Assembly (NCBI GenBank): GCA_002284615.2
Contig: MU069813.1
Coordinates: 36,444 to 66,544 of the forward strand
Origin: Dunaliella salina
Taxonomy: Eukaryota; Chlorophyta; Chlorophyceae; Chlamydomonadales; Dunaliellaceae
Reading direction: 5' to 3'
DNA: 30,101 nt
Both the position numbers and the translations under genes were made by a program. Positions 1 through 10,500 of this stretch are shown in pieces; position 1 is the stretch's first letter, and each line of letters begins with the position of its first letter. The notes under the pieces were generated by a model. It ran no database searches, had not been told where the DNA came from, and was given only the letters and a program-made list of their open reading frames with translations.

Positions 1-5
1 CCCAA

Positions 6-7
<2 letters not shown>

Positions 8-78
<71 letters not shown>
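8..78. repeat. (TG)n microsatellite
   Basis: An uninterrupted TG dinucleotide run of about 70 bases. It lies in what is probably the intron upstream of the first recognised exon at 1295. Valine/cysteine reading frames across it are repeat artefacts. Confidence 0.97.
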
Positions 79-79
<1 letters not shown>

Positions 80-609
80 CAAAGCCAGCATCGCTCACTG
101 CCAACTTCTCTGTGTGCATGTGCTGCTCCTGTTCGCAGCTGCTTTCTGTGTGGAAAGCTGTTGTAAGTCATTGCTGAGGCTGCAGCAAATGAGCCCCTAG
201 CCTTTTGTGTGCTGTGAAAACACTGAGGTTCATTTACAGCAAGTCAGGAGTGACAGCCGGTTGTTTCTTTCTGCCTCTTCTCCTGAACAAGGTGCAAGAT
301 CACAACATCCGCTCAATTCAACGCTCTACAAATTATCTACTTCGAGTGCCTGGCCCATTGCATGGTCCCATAGATACCCTTTTTCCTTGTGTGTTCCTCA
401 ATGAGCAGTCACTGCACCCAAAAACGCTTTTCTCTTAGAAAAACCTCTTACAACTGCTTGTTGTACATAAGATTAAGGTACAGTCCAAAGTTAGCGGTAA
501 GATTTTGATTTCAATCATCCAGTTTCTATCTTTAGTATTTAGTTTATTTAATATGTCCATCTTGTGATTAAATCATTGCTTTTGATGTGTCCGCAGTGGG
601 AAGAAAGCG
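79..609. other. Intronic sequence, no gene seen
   Basis: Between the TG microsatellite and the 60-bp minisatellite I see no exon with convincing splice sites and no homology. The small open frames here have no recognisable protein. It is probably part of an intron of the ABCA-type gene whose 5' half lies before the window. Confidence 0.5.
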
Positions 610-1310
610 CTTTGTTTTGTCCTTTGTGTGGCCACTGGTGTCTATCTCTGAACTTGGCGTTGTTCACATGGCTCTCTTTTCATTTCACGCGGTCACAGGT
701 GTCTGTCTCTGCACTTCACCTTGTTTGCATGGCTCTCTTTTTTGCGTGGTCACAGGTGTCTCTCTGCACTTTGCGTGGCTTACATGGCTCTCTTTTTAGT
801 TCGGTCGCAGGTGTCTGTCTCCGCACTTCACGTGCTTCATGTGGCTCTCTTTGCACTCCGGGTGGCCACAGGTGTCTGCCTCAGCACTTTGTGCAGTTCA
901 CATGGCTCTCTTTTCATTTCGCGCAGTTTCATGTGTCTGTCTCTGCGCTTGACTTTGTTCTCGTGGCTCTTTTTGCACTTTGCGTGGCCACAGGCGTCCG
1001 TCCCTGCACTTCACCCTGTTCACATGGCTCTCTTTTTCGCGTGGCCACAGGTGTCCGTCTCCGCACTTCACGTGGTTCACATGGCTCTCTTTGCACTTCG
1101 CAGGGCTACAGGTGTCTGCCTCTGCACTCTGTGAAGTTCACAACGCTCTTTTTTCCATCTCACGCTGTCTTTCAGGTGTCTCTCTCTGCGCCTCACCTTG
1201 TTCTCACGGCTCTCTTTTCACTTCACGTGGTCACGGGCTTCTGTCTCTGCGCTTCACCCTGTTCACCTGGGTTTCTTTTTTTGCGTGGCCACAGGTGTCT
1301 GTCTCTGTGC
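610..1310 (+). repeat. 60-bp minisatellite carrying splice-acceptor-like sites
   Basis: About twelve degenerate units of 57-64 bp. Each contains a core like CACAGGTGTCTGTCTCTGC followed by CACTTCAC, then CATGGCTCTCTTTT and a GCGTGGCCACAG-type end. The last unit ends in the CACAG that is the apparent acceptor of the exon at 1295, and the exon's first bases (GTGTCTGTCTCTG) are the repeat core. The array therefore looks built from, or shared with, the acceptor and first codons of that exon. A 268-codon open frame over the array is a by-product of the repeat. Confidence 0.9.
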
Positions 1311-1438
1311 AAGCCTCCAAGGCTGGCCTCATTGATCCTGTGGAGTTGGAGCGCCGGTGCAGCGGCGTGAGGGACTTCTTCTATGAGCACTTCAAACTGG
1401 AGCCCACAGACATAAACAAGACGTACATCAATTACCTG
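1295..1438 (+). CDS. ABCA-type transporter exon, post-NBD region start
   Basis: The acceptor is GGCCACAG just before 1295 and the donor is CTG/GTGCGT after 1438. The 48 codons are in phase 0. The product starts VSVSVQASKAGLIDPVELE and ends in ..DINKTYINYL. In ABCA proteins this stretch follows the RFGxGY segment at the end of the nucleotide-binding domain, where a VSV-like beta strand is usual. The exon joins in frame to 2793. Its first codons match the core of the minisatellite upstream. Confidence 0.7.
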
Positions 1439-3963
1439 GTGCGTCGTTGTGGCCCCCCCCCACAATACTCTCCTGGCAAATGAGCGCGGCAGGACATGGT
1501 TCTGAAGAGCAAAATTAAAACAACAGTCACAATTCTTGTGTTTGGCTCCATGGCTGCCAGTGACATACCTGTTGAGTACATGTATGGCGCACCCTGCCCA
1601 TGCAATGTTGCCTTCTTTTTGAGTGGACTGAACGCACTCCTGTTGAGTACATGTGAGGCATGCACTGTCCATACAATGGTCACCAACTTGGCTATGGCTG
1701 CCACCGAAGTGGAATGGCGCATAAGGAAAAGTACACAAATGTTCTTCCTTGCGTTAAACCATGAGCAATGAAATACGTTAGCATGTTTTGTAGCACAGTG
1801 GCAGTCCTTTTTGGCACATGCATGGCATGCACTGTCATTGCCGGGGAAACCGCTTGGATCCGTTTTTGGCTGAAGCACTCATTTCGAGCGCCTGCATGGC
1901 ATGCACTGTTCTCACATGCTCACCAGCTCGGGTCCATGTCTGCCAGTGGCGCTCCTTTTGACGTCTGTGGTGTGCATTGTCCACACAATCGCCCCCAGTA
2001 TGCCTTTGGGTACACTGCATGCACTCCATCGAGTACATGTATGGCATGCACTCCTGTTGAGTACATGCATGGCATGCACTCCGTTTGGTTGCATGCATGG
2101 TATGCACTGTCCGTGCCCTGGGTACAGCTTGGATCTGTTTGTGGCTGTGGCATTCATTTGGAGCACCAGCCTTGTGTGTACTTTCTGCATACTGGAAGCC
2201 AGCACTGCATATTGAGAGCATGTACATGGGAAGTTCTGCGCATCATGTTATGTGTTACAATTACTGATCATGAGTTTTGCTGTGATGCCTGTCCATGGTG
2301 TTCTTTCAGGTGTCTTCCCTTAATGCACACGGCCTTTGGCTTGCATAGGCTTATCAGTTTTTTTTTGGTCTGTTACAGGAACGATGCCTGTCCATGAATG
2401 TGGAATGATTATGAATGCTCATGAGTACTCATCAATGTGCTACTATGCCTGTGATCAAAAATGTGCTGCTCTGCTTGTGGTAATGAATACCGTAGAGACT
2501 CGTGACCAGTACGCACCCTTGTTTTGTTTGAATAGAATGAATCCATTGCGCAACCCCCATTACGCACCCAAATTTTTGAAAAAACCCAAAAATTCACCTT
2601 GCTCGCACCTCAAAACCAAATTTTGTGCATGTCGCAGAGCTTGAAAAAAGGTAAATATTGCGTAATGGTCAACAAGCTGCACGGTATGCTATCTATGTGC
2701 ACTGTCCTTGATTGCATGCAAGCATGTATCTCACTGTCTGCCAACAATCCATTACCCGATCTAAATCTGCATCTGTAATGGACACTTTTTAGGTCCCTCG
2801 AGCCCGTGAGGGCAGCCTTGTGCACTTCCTGGAGAAGCTTGAGAGCAAGGCCAGCAGCCTCCACATCACAGACATCCAGCTTAGCTTGGCGTCCTTGGTA
2901 GGTTGAAGGAGGCACGAGTGAGCTTGGCGCCCCGAATGCCATGTGTACAGTGGCGAATTCCATGTTTATATGCCATGTACATTGTATTTTTCTGCCAAGA
3001 AAGTGATGCATGTGGCAAATCTGTATGGAATTGGCCAACCCCAGCTATTTGTGGCAAGAATGCGTCAGGCTGGATGTGGATGCAGCAGAAATATTTTGGC
3101 TGAACGCGAATGCAGCAGAAACATTTTGGCTGAAAGTGGAAGGCAGAACACTTAGGACGCACCAGGAAAATGATTCACGTTGGAAGTGAATGCAGTCTGG
3201 AGCATTTTGGCAGAAAGTAGAAATGCAGCAGGAATGTCTCGGATGCAGCAGGGAAATGTGTCAGGCTGAAAGTGGGTGCTGCATGAACATTTTGGCTGTG
3301 GTGGGTGGGCAATGGTGCCTTTGAGAAGTAACTCATGCTTGGAGGGGAGCAGGAGGCCCTAACTTTTACAATGGGAACGTTTTCCGCTAAATAGTTTTGG
3401 GTCTCCATCGAAGATGCTTCTGGGAACTCGAACATGCCTGGACGGGGCCAGGAACAGTAATCGCAAACAAATACTTCTTTTTTGGATTTTCTGAGTTATT
3501 ATTCTTTTTTGGAGCTTTTGAAGCTGCTTTTCAGAGGCGTCTGTGCCCCAGCATGTACATGCAATGCAATTGCGCTGTGCCAGCTTTTCCGGCTCCAATC
3601 CCCGTCATTTCTGATTTCCGATGCTTATGCAGGAGGAGGTATTTCTGACCATTGCCCGGTATGCTGCTGTGGAGGCTGCCAAGAGTGAAGGCATGCGGGG
3701 GGCGCTGAAGGAGCTGCCTTTTGGCTCCACTTGCTTGAAGGTGGGGGCAAAATTTGCTGCTTTTTTTGGCGTGGTTTTACACGCCATTGCTGCTTTTTTC
3801 GGCGTGTTTTCATGTGCCAGCAATATCTTGCTTTTCCACACGAGCAGGTATGCAACAGATGTACGATGCTGTCCATAAAGTGAGGGAGGCTGTGTCCCAG
3901 CTTATTTTGGGGTGGTTTGGTATGGGTAGCTTCGGCAGCATTTGCTGACAACATGCAAACACG

Positions 3964-4046
<83 letters not shown>

Positions 4047-4522
4047 GCATACATACAGGCGTGCAGGGTTGGGTCATTCGCGGGTCTGGGGGGTAGCGAG
4101 CGCTTAAATTCGCATTAAATGCGGAATTGACGAATTATTCGCGCATTTGGAGGGCCATTTTGGGGAGGGGGGTCTTGGGTGGGAGGGACCAAGGCTCGAA
4201 CCTGGGACCCATGCCCAACCACCCCAAACCACCCCCCGCAACCCCCCGAACCCCACAAACATTAAATCATGCCAGGAGATAAGGGTCCTGAATGGGACTA
4301 TGTCACAGATTTCATTCATGAAGGGACAGACTGGGCCAGACTGGGCCAAACTGGGCCAGACTGGGCCTGCCCAGCAATTTTGACCGACGAATTTTACCGC
4401 GCTCTCCAAACAGCAAATTTTAAAGTTCTTGAATTTTACGCCATTTGTAGCGTTCTTAAAAATTCTTGATTCGCGAATAACTCAACCCTGCAGGCGTGCG
4501 TGCATTGGTGTCTCTGTTCCTG

Positions 4523-4566
<44 letters not shown>

Positions 4567-7500
4567 GGGCTTCGTGCCTCTACCCTGTGATTGGGCCCTG
4601 CACCAGTGCTTTGTGCTCATGCTCTCCGCCTGTGCCCTGTGCCTTAGCTCTGTGCTTGTGCTAAATGCATGTACTCTGCATCTGTGTTCTGTGTCTGTGC
4701 TCAGTGCCTGTGACCTGTGCCTTGGCTCTGCGCCTTGGCTCTGCGCCTGTGCAATTTGCATGTGCCCTGCATCTGTATCCTGTGTGCTCTGTGCATGAAC
4801 TCAGTCCTGCACTGTGTGCGTTTGCTAAATGTATGTGCCCTGCATCTATGTTCTCTGTCTGTGCTCTGCGCCTGTGACCTGTGCCTTGGCTCTGTGCGTC
4901 GGCTCTGCGCTTGTGCCCTGTACACCTGTTCTCTGTGTTTTTTGCTCTGTGCACCTGTGTACACACATGTTCCCTGAGTCCTGTACTCTGTACCCCTCCG
5001 TTCATAAACCTGTTCTCTGTCTTCTGCCCTGTTTGTTCCCTGTACACCTGTGTACATGCATACTCTCTGTGTGCCCTGTACCTGTCCTCTCTGCCTGCGC
5101 CTTGTTCCTGTTCTCTGTGTTTGTGCTCTGAGTTCTGTGTCTGTGTTCTGTGCTCTGTGTCTGTGTCCTATGCTCTGTGCCTGCTCTCTGTGTCTGCTCT
5201 GAGTTCTGTGTCTGTTGTCTGTGATCTGTGTCTGTGTCCTATGCTCTGTGCCTGCTCTCTGTGTCTGTGCTCTGAGTTCTGTGTCTGTGGTCTGTGCTCT
5301 GTGTCTGTGTCCTGTGCTCTGTGCCTGCTCCCTGTGTCTGTGCCCTGATATCTGTGTCTGTGGTCTGTGCTGTGTGCTCTGTGTCCTGCGCCCATGCCTA
5401 TACAGTCTAGCTGTGAGACACACAGCTAGGTCAACACAGGTGTTGACTGGAGTCTTCATGTCTTCTCTCTTCTGCGCTCCATGCCTGCGCAGGCTTCTCC
5501 TCTTCATTCTGCACTGGCTTCTCCCCCTCGTTCTGTGCTCCAATGCACAAGTTTCTCATCTCCATTCTGCCCTCTATGCCTATGCAGGCGTGCCTGAGCA
5601 GAAACACCACCAGGAGCACCTGTGATTTGTTTTGACTGGAGGTGTCTATGTTCTAAGCTTGTGCAGCCTGTCTGTGAGGTATTCAATTCTGCGCTCTGTG
5701 CCTTCGCAGGCATGCCTGCTGGGATTGTTCTTCCCCATTACCATCTGGGGGGTGTGCTGGTGGAAGCGCATCATTGTAGGCAAGGAGGACCTGGCAGGCA
5801 ACAACAACACTGTGGTGCTGCCAGATGGCACTGTCTGCCTGGTGAGTGGCTACACTTTAACAGGTGCAAGAAGAAATGATGAACAACAAAAGAGGGCCTG
5901 GCAGGCAACAACAACACTGTGGTGCTTCCTGGTGGCACAGTCTGCATGGTGAGCAGCTACACATTAACAGGTGCATGAAGAAGACGGTGAACAACAACGC
6001 TGTGGTGCTGCCAGATGGCACTGTCTGCCTGGTGAGTGGCTACACTTTAACAGGTGCAAGAAGAAATGATGAACAACAAGAGAGGGCCTGGCAGGCAACA
6101 ACAACACTGTGGTGCTTCCTGGTGGCACAGTCTGCATGGTGAGCAGCTACACATCAACAGGTGCATGAAGAAGACGGTGAACAACAGAGGGCCTGGCAGG
6201 CAACAACAACACTGTGGTGCTTCCTGGTGGCACAGTCTGCATGGTGAGTAGCTACACATTAACAGGTGCATGAAGAAGACGGTGAACAACAGTGGGCCTG
6301 ACAGCCACAACAACACTGTGGCAGTGCCAGGTAGCAAAGTCTGTCTGGTGAGTAGTAACACGTGTTAAGAGGTGCATGAACAAGATGATGAACAACAGAG
6401 GGAATGGCAGGCAACAACAACACCTTTTTGCTGCCAGATGGCTCAGTCTGCCGGTGAATAGTTGTACGCATTCACAGGCGCATAAAGAAGATGTTGAAAA
6501 AAAGGCCCTGGCAGGCAACAATAACACTTGTGTGCTGCCAGGTGGCACAGTATGCCAAGTGAGTAGCTACACATGAACAGGTTGCATGAGCAAAATGATG
6601 AACAAAGGAGGGCCTGGCAGGCAACGACACCACGGTGGTGCTGCCGGGTGGCACAGTCTGCCTGGTGAGTGGCTACGCATTAACAGGTTGCATGGAAACA
6701 ATGTAGAATGAACAAACGAGGGCCTGGCAACAACATCACTGTGGTGCTGCCAGATGGCACAGTCTGCCGGGGATTAGTAGTTTGCTTGAAAGCCTGAATA
6801 TTGATTTTTCTTCAAGAGGTGTATGCACAGAGGGTCCAAACTCATGTGTGCAACTTTGAACTGCTGTAACTTTGCGCCGCCAGCTTGCCCCAGAAAGGGG
6901 ACTGTTAAAAACGCCTGGCTTTTGTTAGTAGTATTCTTTTTTTCTGGAGCAAGCTGGCATTGCCAAACTAGGCCTCGTCAAAGTTTGGCTGAAAATCTGC
7001 CGAAAAAACTCTAAATTTCGACCCCAAATTTTGGTAATTGATTTCTTTTATATCTCTTAATATGTTACTGTTCGAATGTCTCGAAAAAAGCACCCGAGTG
7101 CTCTTTGAGTGAAAACAGAGGTGAGGTCTTTAAGGTTCACATAGCCCTGACCCAGCCAGACCACCAATTGACCCTTTTTATTGCAATGGTGTTGGCTATA
7201 TCACTGCAACACAGCTGAGGGGAAAGTTGACAAAATGGGGTGATAAGTTCCCATTGTTCACCACATCGCCCCCTTTTTCCCTTTTTGAGCATCATAGCAC
7301 ACACACCGAGCCAATTGTTCCACAACATTTTTTGCAGAGTTGTGCCTTTGTAGTGATAGAATATGACTGCGCAAAAAATGTTGAGGAAGGCGAGGCCAGG
7401 AGGCCTCAGAAAAGTTTCCTGTGGCAGACCCCCCCAAAATGGCCCCAAGTTAGGACCCTCTGGTGTATGCACTTGTAGATTCAACATTCAGGAAATTAGC

Positions 7501-10500
7501 GTCGCCAAGAACATCAGGAGAAGCAGGAGCGCTCTCGCAAGAGCTTTGTACAGGAGTCTCAGATTACAAACCAGCCATTGCAGGTAGTGACTCTCACTGA
7601 TCTGTTGATCATTGCCATAAACTGTCACATTACCCAGTGAATTCCTTAATCCCCCTAAACCCTAAGCCCCCCCCCCCCTCCTTCCCTTCCCTTTCCCCTA
7701 AAATTAAAACCCTGCAGCCCTTTGAACATTTGTATTTCAGAGTTCCAGACATTTCTGCAGTGCACAACCCCCTCTGCAACCCACAATACCTGTTTCATCT
7801 TCCCCCCCTCTTGATAACACATGGATGATCTCTTTGGGGGCACTCAGTCATCCGCTTGCTCCCTGTGTTTGACCGAAGGGGCTCTCATCTCGTACTGTGG
7901 AGCGCTCTGAAACAAACATTGCCAATGATGCAGTATTTGCTAACAGTCGCTTTTAGACCCTTTCCCCATGAGTTACCAGGAGCACATGCATCCCTGCGCC
8001 CATGATTTACCAGGAGCACATGCATCCCTCCAGGCTAGCAGTCAGTCGTTTTGACTGGAGGCCTTCCTTTCCTGTAACCTGTAACCTGTAACCAGAAGCA
8101 CATGCATCCCTTCAGGCTAGCAGTCAGTCGTTTTGACTGGAGGCTTTTCTTTCTTGTAACCTGTAACCTGTAACCTGTTACTTGTAACCAGAAGCGCATG
8201 CATCCCTTCGGGCTAGCAGTCAGTCGTATTGACTAGAGGCCTTTCTTTCCTGTAACCTGTAACCTGTAACCTGTAACAAAGGGCGACCGGTAACCTGTAA
8301 CAAAGGGCGACCTGTAACCTGTAACCTGTAACCTGTAACCAGGAGCACATGCATCCCTTCAGGCTAGCAGTCAGTCATTTTGACTGGAGGCCTTTCTTTC
8401 CTGTGACCTGTAACCTGTAACAAAGGTCCACCTGTAACCTGTAACCTGTAACCTGTAACAAAGGGCGACCTATAACCTGTAACCTGTAACCTGTAACAAA
8501 GGGCGACCTGTAACCTGTAACCTGTAACAAAGGGCNACCTGTAACCTGTAACCTGTAACAAAGGGCGACCTGTAACCTGTAACCTGTAACCTGTAACAAA
8601 GGGCGACCTGTAACCTGTAACCTGTAACCTGTAACCACAGAGGCACATGCGTCCCTGGTGCCTGCTCTTGCAGCAGGCTTTGGGGTCCCTCATGCAGAGC
8701 ACCTTAGAGTCCCACATGCACGAGGCGCCTGTGGGTCCCTCGCGCAGTGTGTTTAGGGAGTGTGCTACGTGTGGAGCACCACAAACAATGAGCATGGCCC
8801 CTGCACAAGGATCAATCCCATTGATAAGAGATCTTATGCAGTGTACGATGCGCCCTGTCTGATTGCAACGAGATACCTGTACAATGGTGCCCAAAAAACG
8901 CCTAAGGTACTTAATTCATAAAATGATCTGATCCTCAATGTGCTTGCTTTCTGGGCGCAATGTGAGGGCGATGCAATGAAAGCAAAAATACACCAGGTTG
9001 AAAGCCATGACATATTTGATTCAATCCTATAAATGCTTGCCTGTAGGTGGAGGCAGGCCAGGAGCAGGTGCACGACGCTCAGGGCTCGCCCTACGACATC
9101 ATCTGGAGTTTGGATGACCAAGGTCTCCTAAGGGCGCAGGTGAGAGGCTCAGGACCGTTGTCCCTTCAGGATTTGAAGGCCTACCCATCTGTTTGGTCAA
9201 CATGAGATCGGTCTGAGCCTCAGAAGTGTTGAGGGTTTGGCTCATGCGTCGCTCTTCGTTTGACAGTCTTAACTCATGCGTTTTTGTTTCGGAGGACTAG
9301 TGGATTTTTTTTCCAACCATCTGGGTGCCCCTTTTCCACAAGACTCATACACCTTTGTTCTACAGGCCTCAAAATGGTGTGCAAACAAAGGCTGACCTTA
9401 GTGGGCTTGTTTCTGAAAAGGGCTGCTTCAAACATCACTTAGAGCTTGAGATTTATTATTGCTTGGCATTTCTTAACATACTCTGACATCTAAGGCAGGG
9501 AGCTGGATGTGAGTCCGAGTCTACCATCAGTCGCGCAAAGTTTGCACACTGTCTGGTGAAGCAAATGCTTGGAGGAAACGTGCAGGTCATCTGCAGCAGC
9601 TTTGGTAGCTGCACCATTATAACGGCCCTTTGCACCCATGCAGTGACCTTGATCCTGCTTGCCCATACTGCAACCTTTGCAGCACATGCGTTTGCAGGCA
9701 AGCCACATGCTCCTGCCAACAATCGGAAAAATGTTGTCGCAGGAAGTGTTCCTGAAACTCGCTTTTGTAGGGTCTCAAGCCCTCCAACCTCTCGCTCCTG
9801 CTTGTTGTCCCAACATTCCTATTGCAGAAGGATGTACTTGATGCGCGCAGTGTAGGATGTCTGGCCTGCCAGTTGCCCGCTCCAGTCCATTATTCGGCCC
9901 TTTGCAAACGTTACCTAACATTCGCACCAAAGGATATTTCTGACGCCCGATGATGAACAAGGTATCTGAAGGATATGTCTGATTTTCGCTCGGGTCAAGC
10001 CAGCCAGTTGCCTACTCCTGTTACCTACCCCATCATTTCCTTCACAAAAGATGTGCCTGTGTGCGTCTGCTCACACAGGGTGTCCAGCCTGCCAATCTCC
10101 CCCTCCTGCTTATCGTCCAAAAACTTCCATCACAAAAAGATGTGTGCCTGGTGTTCGCTCATACACAGGATGTCAAGCCGGCCAGCCGCCTGCTCCCGCC
10201 CAGCGTTCCCACCATGCCCCCTGCTGATATTCATGCCACCATTAGCACTACTCGGACGTCATTGTGCCGATCTGTGACTTCCACACTGGCAGAGGACGGC
10301 AAGGCCACCATCCAGTTCCCTGATACTTCCAGGGCGCTGCATGGGGTGGGTCCTGGGATAGCATGACGGGAGGCAGGCCATCAAATGGAAGATGGAAGGG
10401 GAGCAATTCACCCTAGGGGTGAAGTGAGCATAACAATTTTTTCCACTGAATTGCAGTATCGTAGCACAAATGTGGGCACGCCCTGCATGTGGATACTGCT

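Larger units (their letters stand above)
3741..5709. other. Intron packed with repeats and a MITE
   Basis: A 1.97-kb intron. It begins with a duplicated TTGCTGCTTTTTT block (about 3757 and 3788), followed by (CA)n, a hAT-type MITE, (CTG)n, the T/G/C-rich minisatellite and duplicated acceptor-like sites before 5710. I see no additional exon that I would defend. Confidence 0.6.
5842..9046. other. Long intron, repeats and one doubtful exon
   Basis: This 3.2-kb interval holds the exon-derived array, then 6777-7499 with no recognised feature, a doubtful small exon, a polypyrimidine/poly-C stretch near 7651-7700 (with CCCTAAACCCTAAG inside), and the CCTGTAA array. From 8641 to 9046 I see nothing I can name. 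Confidence 0.5.

Noticed and set aside
564..1370. 268-codon open frame
   Set aside because: Produced by the 60-bp minisatellite; only its last part in another frame (the exon at 1295) shows homology.
1496..2397. Met/His/Cys/Ala-rich frames on both strands
   Set aside because: They come from the GCATGC/GTACATG repeats in an intron; both strands are equally open.
3848..3900. Possible exon (MQQMYDAVHKVREAVSQ) after GAGCAG
   Set aside because: Phase 0 hits a stop within 12 codons, the good-looking frame does not join to neighbours, and no clean donor follows.
4701..5543. 280-codon minus-strand frame rich in His, Arg, Gln and Thr
   Set aside because: A by-product of the CTGTG-type repeat; no start context, no homology, and the opposite strand is equally open.
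5710..5841. Sec63-like membrane segment (FFPITIWGVCWW)
   Set aside because: The superficial likeness to the third membrane helix of Sec63 is not backed by the flanking exons, which fit an ABCA-type protein.
7975..8640. Internal telomere tract
   Set aside because: The unit is CCTGTAA, not the CCCTAAA of plants and most green algae. Two CCCTAAA-like units at about 7657 are too few to call.
7975..8640. CRISPR-like array
   Set aside because: Spacing is irregular, units are head-to-tail without unique spacers, and the DNA is eukaryotic.
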